The notes under the pieces are model-generated. The model had not been told where the DNA came from and did not search any database. It was given only the letters and a program-made list of their open reading frames with translations. Positions 24,007 through 27,394 of a stretch of 27,394 bases of DNA are shown here, one piece after another. The DNA lies in contig JBHHYS010000031.1 in NCBI GenBank assembly GCA_046757645.1, positions 1-27,394 of the forward strand. The letters run 5' to 3'. The stretch is from JBHHYS01 sp046757645. GTDB lineage: Bacteria > Acidobacteriota > Terriglobia > Acidiferrales > 2-02-FULL-67-57. Numbering within the stretch: the first letter of the stretch is position 1; every line of letters begins with the position of its first letter. The position numbers and the translations under genes are program-made.

Positions 24007-25089
24007 ATGCTACCGGCGCGCCGGAGTTGGCTGACCCCACCTATTTGCCTGCTGCTCGCCGCGGTAGGCACTACGAATGCCCCGGGCAACGACTCCCTGC
24101 TCCCCGCCCAACTGGACGGCTGGAAGCGGGTGGAGCAGATGCGGGTGGAGGCGCCGGAACTGGAACGCCTTGCAGGCGAACCGGCTGCGCTTCTGCGCGA
24201 GTACGGCGATCAGCGCGCCGAACGCGGGGTCTATCGCCGCGGCGCCGCGGTGGCGTGGGTAACCATCCACGAGATGCAGGACCACAGTAGCGCCTACGGG
24301 GCCTTCACCTTGCTGCGTGCCGGCGGCCAGGGGGTGCGGCTGGGCGAAGCCGCCGCGCGCACCGGCCCCAATCTCGTCTTCTACCAGGGGAAGTACTTTG
24401 TCCGTGTGGAAGGCGCCATCGCGGTGGCGGCTCTGCGCCCCTTGGCACGCGACCTCAAAGCCCAAAGCGGCGCGCAGCCCTCGCTGCCTACCTTGCCGTA
24501 CTACTTGCCTCGCCGGGGGCTGGTGGCAGCGTCGGAACGCTACCTGCTCGGCGCGCTGGCGCTGGAGCGGGCGGCTCCACTGGCACCGGGAGACTGGGTC
24601 GGGTTCGCCTACGGGGCCGAGGTAGAAGCGGCTCGATACCAGCTAGACGCCAAAGAGGCCACCCTGCTGCTCATCAACTACCCCACTCCCCAAATCGCCG
24701 CCGCGCGTCTCCGCGACTTCCAGCGCTTCTTCAACCTCAACGGCACCGGTGACCCGCTCCGGCCGCTCGCTTACGCCAAGCGCCTGGGAACCCTGGTTGT
24801 CTTGGTTGCCGGGGTTGATTCCGGCCGTGCGGCCGCCGGGCTCATGGAACAGGTTCGCTATGAGGCCGAACTCTCTTGGAGCGAACCCTCTGAGCTTAAA
24901 ACCGAAGCCAATTGGGCTGTGACTTTGCTGAATATCTTCATCGGCACCGGGCTGATACTCCTGGTTGCCCTTCTCTCCGGCCTGGCCTTTGCGGGCCTCC
25001 GGTTGCTCATCACCCGCCTGCTGCCGGGCAGGCTGTTCGACCGCCCCAAAGACGACGTGATTATCCTCAACCTTCGCGACCGGCGCTAA
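24007..25089 (+). CDS. Exported, membrane-anchored protein of unknown function (possibly DUF6599-like)
   Basis: The 360-residue product has an N-terminal signal sequence (about 1-25), a long extracytoplasmic region and one strong membrane helix near the C-terminus (about 303-335), ending in a basic tail (RPKDDVIILNLRDRR). The opening LLPAQLDGWKRVEQMRVEAPEL, the LLREYGDQRAERGVYRRG stretch and YGAFTLLR resemble proteins annotated as DUF6599 in Acidobacteriota; this is from memory and needs a profile search. No catalytic motif is visible. The start at 24007 follows AGGAG closely (2 nt, short). An upstream in-frame ATG-type extension to 23896 would lie inside the amidase gene. It is 64 nt after the amidase and probably shares its envelope context. 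Confidence 0.75.
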   Translation: MLPARRSWLTPPICLLLAAVGTTNAPGNDSLLPAQLDGWKRVEQMRVEAPELERLAGEPAALLREYGDQRAERGVYRRGAAVAWVTIHEMQDHSSAYGAFTLLRAGGQGVRLGEAAARTGPNLVFYQGKYFVRVEGAIAVAALRPLARDLKAQSGAQPSLPTLPYYLPRRGLVAASERYLLGALALERAAPLAPGDWVGFAYGAEVEAARYQLDAKEATLLLINYPTPQIAAARLRDFQRFFNLNGTGDPLRPLAYAKRLGTLVVLVAGVDSGRAAAGLMEQVRYEAELSWSEPSELKTEANWAVTLLNIFIGTGLILLVALLSGLAFAGLRLLITRLLPGRLFDRPKDDVIILNLRDRR

Positions 25090-25202
25090 GTTATTGAATA
25101 CAACTTACTTATAGCGAACTGCCGCCGCCCCCGCCTCGACCCTTCTACCGTAACAAGCTGAAAACAAAGGGAAAATAAGCTGCTCCGCTTCCCAGTTTTC
25201 GC

Positions 25203-25232
25203 TTGACACCGCGCGGCTGCCCTCTCTAGACT
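25203..25232 (+). promoter_or_regulatory. Promoter of the candidate small RNA
   Basis: TTGACA (25203-25208), 18 bp, TAGACT (25227-25232). The predicted transcript start is near 25239. No ORF follows before a strong terminator. Confidence 0.7.
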
Positions 25233-25238
25233 TGCGCC

Positions 25239-25320
25239 GCTAAGGGGTTGGCCCAACCGCGCACTGGGCCATACCTACTTTCCCCTGAAAGCCCCCCGGC
25301 GACGGGGGGCTTTTGGTTTT
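25239..25320 (+). ncRNA. Candidate small structured RNA of about 80 nt
   Basis: A good promoter and an intrinsic terminator bracket about 80 nt with no start-stop ORF of note. The body folds: TGGCCCA (25249-25255) pairs perfectly with TGGGCCA (25265-25271) around a 9-nt loop, and GGT (25246-25248) can extend this with ACC (25273-25275) past one bulge. AGGGG (25243-25247) can alternatively pair with CCCCT (25282-25286), so two outer folds compete. I cannot assign it to a known family; the acidobacterial Acido-1 and Acido-Lenti-1 motifs are worth testing. It could also be a free-standing attenuator, but the next gene, tRNA-Thr, has its own promoter. Confidence 0.6.
25288..25320 (+). terminator. 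Strong intrinsic terminator of the small RNA
   Basis: AAAGCCCCCC (25288-25297) pairs perfectly with GGGGGGCTTT (25304-25313) around a 6-nt loop, and TTTTGGTTTT follows. It is the only textbook rho-independent terminator I see in the window. Confidence 0.9.
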
Positions 25321-25446
25321 CTTGACTTCCCTTCGGGGCTGAACCCATAGCAAGAGCCGGTGCCGATGCAGGAGCGGAGCCCGGGCAGCCGCGGACATCA
25401 ACTAGCGGCAAATCACGACGCGCAAGCCGCTTCCGGCCCGAGGCGT

Positions 25447-25475
25447 TTGACTCCGGCGCCCGCCAGTGCTAATTA
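25447..25475 (+). promoter_or_regulatory. Promoter of tRNA-Thr
   Basis: TTGACT (25447-25452), 17 bp, TAATTA (25470-25475). The predicted start near 25482 lies 5 nt before the mature tRNA. A second, weaker TTGACT (25322-25327) with CATAGC lies upstream. Confidence 0.7.
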
Positions 25476-25486
25476 GGTAAACGCAA

Positions 25487-25561
25487 GCCGGCGTAGCTCA
25501 GGGGTAGAGCAGCCGATTCGTAATCGGCAGGTCATCGGTTCAAATCCGATCGCCGGCTCCA
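25487..25561 (+). tRNA. tRNA-Thr, anticodon CGT
   Basis: A complete cloverleaf: acceptor arms GCCGGCG (25487-25493) and CGCCGGC (25551-25557) pair fully; D arm GCTC/GAGC; anticodon arm GCCGA/TCGGC with loop TTCGTAA, anticodon CGT at 25519-25521 reading ACG (Thr); T arm ATCGG/CCGAT with loop TTCAAAT. The discriminator base is T and the CCA end (25559-25561) is encoded in the genome. An integrase remnant lies directly downstream, so the tRNA was probably an attachment site. Confidence 0.97.
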
Positions 25562-25584
25562 CAATTTGCCCAACTGCTTCACTT

Positions 25585-25905
25585 TCAATTGACTAGGTTC
25601 TCACCGCGTTGCGTGGATTCACTCAACTTAGGTCCATTTGGGTCCAATTGAGTGAGCATCGCGGCCACTTTCTCAACGGCCCGGCGTTGCGATTCAGGGA
25701 TAGGGTGCGTGTAGAAGTTGAGCGTGGTTTCGAGGTCCGAGTGTCCCAGAATCGCCTGAGCCGTTCACAGCGACTCTCCCGCTTCTCCGAGCAGTGTGGC
25801 GTGCGTGTCCCGGAAGCTGTGCCAAGTGATTGACGGTAGCCCCAACGCCTCGCATGTCGGGCGCAGTACGCGGCGAAGTAGATTCTTGGGGTTGAGCGAT
25901 GTTTG
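25585..25905 (-). pseudogene. Tyrosine recombinase (phage-type integrase), C-terminal remnant
   Basis: On the minus strand, from about 25905 down to TGA 25587-25585, the translation reads like the catalytic end of a tyrosine integrase: NPKNLLRRVLRPTCEALGLP, WHSFRDTHATLLGEAGESL with the H-x-x-R box, then a TGA stop, and in the same frame TAQAILGHSDLETTLNFYTH with the LGH box and nucleophile Tyr. The single in-frame stop (ESL-stop-TAQ, 25765-25763) and loss of everything before about 25905, where a TAA precedes the homology, show it is dead. It reads toward tRNA-Thr, the usual layout of an integrase beside its tRNA attachment site. I found no second copy of the tRNA 3' end in the window. Confidence 0.88.
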
Positions 25906-26138
25906 TTAAGGTCAACGGATTAGATTGGAGAAGAGGGTAGGCTCCACCAAGTTCGACATCCGCTATGCCCTCTACGGTCGGGGTGAGCCAAGAGTCGCCC
26001 TGGTTAAACCAGGCACGATGAGCAATGGAGAGAGCATCGCACTGTGAGAAGCCGAGCGAGGGGGGATTGTGTCCAAGGCCCAGGCTGAACACGCCAGGGA
26101 ATTGAATCCGTAAATTCGAGAGGCTGCCGAAAGAGCTT
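25906..26138. other. Non-coding or decayed stretch beyond the integrase remnant
   Basis: I see no supportable gene here. A minus-strand frame (26092-25694) is open but mixes this stretch with a shifted frame of the integrase, shows no family motif, and is probably chance. The region likely represents decayed element DNA. Confidence 0.4.
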
Positions 26139-26381
26139 CTAGGCCTTCTTAGAAAAATCCGCCCCGGTATCTGCTACCGTGTGGCGCCACTCTTCAGTCA
26201 ATATTTCGCTGATTTCGAGCATTCGCTCAATCAGCAACCAACATTCCATGCTGCCGTTCGGGAGTTGGCCACGATTGATGAAGGCGCGGGCGACTCCGAG
26301 TTCCCGCAGCTTGCGTTGGACAATTTCAAGTCGCCGCATTAGCCCGCACACTTCGGTGCGGAAGCGTTCTGCATCCCCCAT
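26139..26381 (-). CDS. Small hypothetical protein, 80 residues
   Basis: I do not recognise this product. It is predicted to be mostly helical and charged (MGDAERFRTEVCGLMRRLEI, then VQRKLRELGVARAF), without signal peptide or membrane segment. GGGGT lies a few bases before the ATG at 26381 and serves as a modest ribosome-binding site. It diverges from the two small genes at 26485 and lies in the segment beside the integrase remnant, so it may be cargo of the lost element. It could be a chance frame; composition looks protein-like. Confidence 0.45.
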   Translation of the reverse strand: MGDAERFRTEVCGLMRRLEIVQRKLRELGVARAFINRGQLPNGSMECWLLIERMLEISEILTEEWRHTVADTGADFSKKA

Positions 26382-26446
26382 AGCCTACCCCGCAGTCCGC
26401 CAATAGCTGCGAGGTCAAGCTAGTGAGAAAGCGGGTGAGGCGTCAA

Positions 26447-26483
26447 CTGTCCACCCTGTCTGGACTGTACCGGATACTGTACC
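26447..26483 (+). promoter_or_regulatory. Array of CTGT direct repeats before two small genes
   Basis: CTGT occurs at 26447, 26456, 26465 and 26477, the last two inside GGACTGTACC (26462-26471) and GGATACTGTACC (26472-26483), directly before an ATG at 26485. GATACT (26473-26478) could serve as a -10, which would put the transcript start at or next to that ATG. The spacing suggests operator sites in the gap between divergent small genes. Confidence 0.4.
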
Positions 26484-26484
26484 T

Positions 26485-26655
26485 ATGGGACAGCTAGATT
26501 TCCCCGCGCTTTTCCGTGAGGATATATGCACTTGTGAAGCACTGTGGACGATGGCTCGTGGAGAACAAGACCTGTGGTTTCTCGACCGGATCGGGCTGGA
26601 TCGGCAGTTCCTGACAGGGCTTGTGAGCGACGCGAAAGCTAGGAGGAGCGCATGA
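26485..26655 (+). CDS. Small hypothetical protein, 56 residues, coupled to the next gene
   Basis: The frame starts at ATG 26485 (MGQLDFPALFREDICTCEAL) and ends at TGA 26655, overlapping the next start as ATGA. No ribosome-binding site precedes it; a GATACT box 6 nt upstream makes a leaderless transcript possible. The product is soluble-looking, with two nearby Cys (ICTCE) and a basic C-terminus. No family is recognised. The perfect ribosome-binding site of its partner inside its 3' end supports this being a real translated pair. Confidence 0.5.
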   Translation: MGQLDFPALFREDICTCEALWTMARGEQDLWFLDRIGLDRQFLTGLVSDAKARRSA

Positions 26656-26828
26656 CGGCTGAAAAGAAAGCCCGTGAACGCATCACGGTCGGCGTCGAAG
26701 AACCGACTCTGCGCAATTCCCTCGAAGTGACAGCCCTCGTGGCGTTGCTGGAGGAGAAGGGCGTCCTCAAGCAAAGTGATGTGCTGGACAGGATGAAGGA
26801 GATAAGGGATAGGAAGAAGCGGAGCTAG
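26652..26828 (+). CDS. Small hypothetical charged protein, 58 residues
   Basis: The ATG at 26652 is preceded by AGGAGGAG (26641-26648), one of the best ribosome-binding sites in the window, and overlaps the stop of the previous small gene. The product is highly charged and helical: MTAEKKARERITVGVEEPTL, then a leucine/valine-rich stretch (LEVTALVALLEEKGVL) and a basic tail (RMKEIRDRKKRS). No domain is recognised. The small-pair layout next to an integrase remnant would fit element cargo or a regulatory pair; a toxin-antitoxin role is possible but nothing in the sequence demands it. Confidence 0.6.
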   Translation: MTAEKKARERITVGVEEPTLRNSLEVTALVALLEEKGVLKQSDVLDRMKEIRDRKKRS

Positions 26829-26944
26829 CTTCCCTATGACGCAAGTCCAGCTAGAACGCCGGCGGACGTTTTCAATTTCCCGCCGGAGCAGCTCACTCAC
26901 TTTCCGCTTGTCCGCCGAAACAGTCCCGCAACTCCCTAGCTACC

Positions 26945-27394
26945 CTATTCTGGGCCCGGCATGTAGGACTTCACCCGCTCGGCGACCTCGTCCAGGGCTC
27001 GCTCCCGACCTTCTCGTACCTCCCAGATGGAGACGATCGGGAAGAACCTAGTGAAGAGCATATAGAGGAAGATGAAGGTGGCGCCAAAGCCCAGCGTGAT
27101 GGCGATCTCGACCCAGGTGGGGGAGTAGAAGACTTTATCCCAGGGCACGCGGGGATTGGAGAGAGTCGGCACCACGATGGTGAACCGCTCCAGCCACATC
27201 CCCGCCAACACCGAGAGCGAAGCGGCCACCGTGCCGGTCACGGTGCGGGTTTTGCGGCGCCCCAGAATCCCCACGGGAATCACGAAGCAGGTGAGCACCA
27301 TGCTCCAGAACAAGAGCGCGTAGCGCCCGGTCAACCTCGAGTAAAAGACGGCCAAGTGGGCCGGGTCCTGCCCGTAGTAGGTGGTGAGGAGTTC
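26945..27394 (-). CDS. NrfD/ActC-family quinol-oxidoreductase membrane subunit (N-terminally cut by the window)
   Basis: The frame is open to the right edge; a TTG at 27355 lies within it but homology continues upstream (LLTTYYGQDPAHLAVFYSRL), so the true start is outside. About 149 C-terminal residues are visible with three membrane helices. GMWLERFTIVVPTLSNPRVP, YSPTWVEIAITLGFGATFIF and FPIVSIWEVREG are family blocks of the NrfD superfamily, closest by eye to ActC/ActF of alternative complex III. Such subunits bind menaquinol and pass electrons to Fe-S and cytochrome partners. The rest of the complex would lie beyond the window. The short hydrophilic tail (ERALDEVAERVKSYMPGPE) is cytoplasmic in character. 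Confidence 0.87.
   Translation of the reverse strand, partial: ELLTTYYGQDPAHLAVFYSRLTGRYALLFWSMVLTCFVIPVGILGRRKTRTVTGTVAASLSVLAGMWLERFTIVVPTLSNPRVPWDKVFYSPTWVEIAITLGFGATFIFLYMLFTRFFPIVSIWEVREGRERALDEVAERVKSYMPGPE

Noticed and set aside
25694..26092. 132-codon minus-strand frame in the element remnant
   Set aside because: It overlaps the integrase remnant in a shifted frame and shows no recognisable domain.
26415..26900. 161-codon minus-strand frame covering the two small genes
   Set aside because: It is antisense to a coupled pair with a perfect ribosome-binding site and has low-complexity, Ser/Arg/His-rich composition without motifs.
26836..27051. 71-codon plus-strand frame at the right end
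   Set aside because: It runs antisense into the NrfD-like gene, is Arg/Pro/Ser-rich and lacks a ribosome-binding site.

Overview
The window is GC-rich, gene-dense bacterial chromosome, mostly housekeeping genes with a small degenerate accessory segment at the right end. Several things point to Acidobacteriota or a close relative: a glycine decarboxylase split into two subunits (GcvPA/GcvPB), an NtrY/NtrX-type pair, a phoH-ybeY-CBS transporter-era cluster, short palindromic repeats between genes, and a final NrfD/ActC-like membrane subunit. This placement is inferred from gene content and style; there is no rRNA or marker search behind it.

Layout. (1) 1-3975, plus strand: the 3' part of a MagIII-like HhH DNA glycosylase overlaps ntrY, followed by ntrX. 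(2) 4001-7669, minus strand: phoH, ybeY, a DUF21/CBS/CorC-type membrane protein and era form a tight operon linked to ribosome and RNA maturation. Its promoter is back-to-back with that of the next operon. (3) 7836-13263, plus strand: gcvT-gcvH-gcvPA-gcvPB, the glycine cleavage system, with palindromic repeats between the two P subunits, then a lower-GC membrane protein. (4) 13360-14715, minus: an exported M48 metalloprotease, separated from the previous gene by inverted arrays of octamers. (5) 15044-21294, plus: ilvE, an aquaporin, pilT, recX and alaS. recX lacks a normal start codon and probably begins at ACG. (6) 21438-25089, plus: three envelope-type genes, namely an SLT lytic transglycosylase, a TPR-AMIN-Amidase_3 cell-wall amidase, and a signal-peptide/TM protein of unknown function. 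(7) 25203-25320: a promoter, a structured transcript and a strong intrinsic terminator, a candidate small RNA. (8) 25487-26828: tRNA-Thr(CGT), then a truncated, stop-interrupted tyrosine integrase reading toward the tRNA, and three unrecognised small ORFs, the remains of an integrated element. (9) 26945-27394, minus: the C-terminal part of an NrfD/ActC-like quinol-oxidoreductase membrane subunit, cut by the window end.

Several intergenic regions carry promoters of the form TTGAC(A/C/T), a 17-18 bp spacer, then TAGNNT, which gives a consistent picture of housekeeping sigma-factor promoters here. No CRISPR array, complete insertion sequence or complete novel multi-gene system was found. The most useful leads are the small RNA locus, the ACG-start recX, the palindrome inside the lytic transglycosylase promoter, the two repeat arrays, and the coupled small ORFs behind a CTGT-repeat array next to the integrase remnant.
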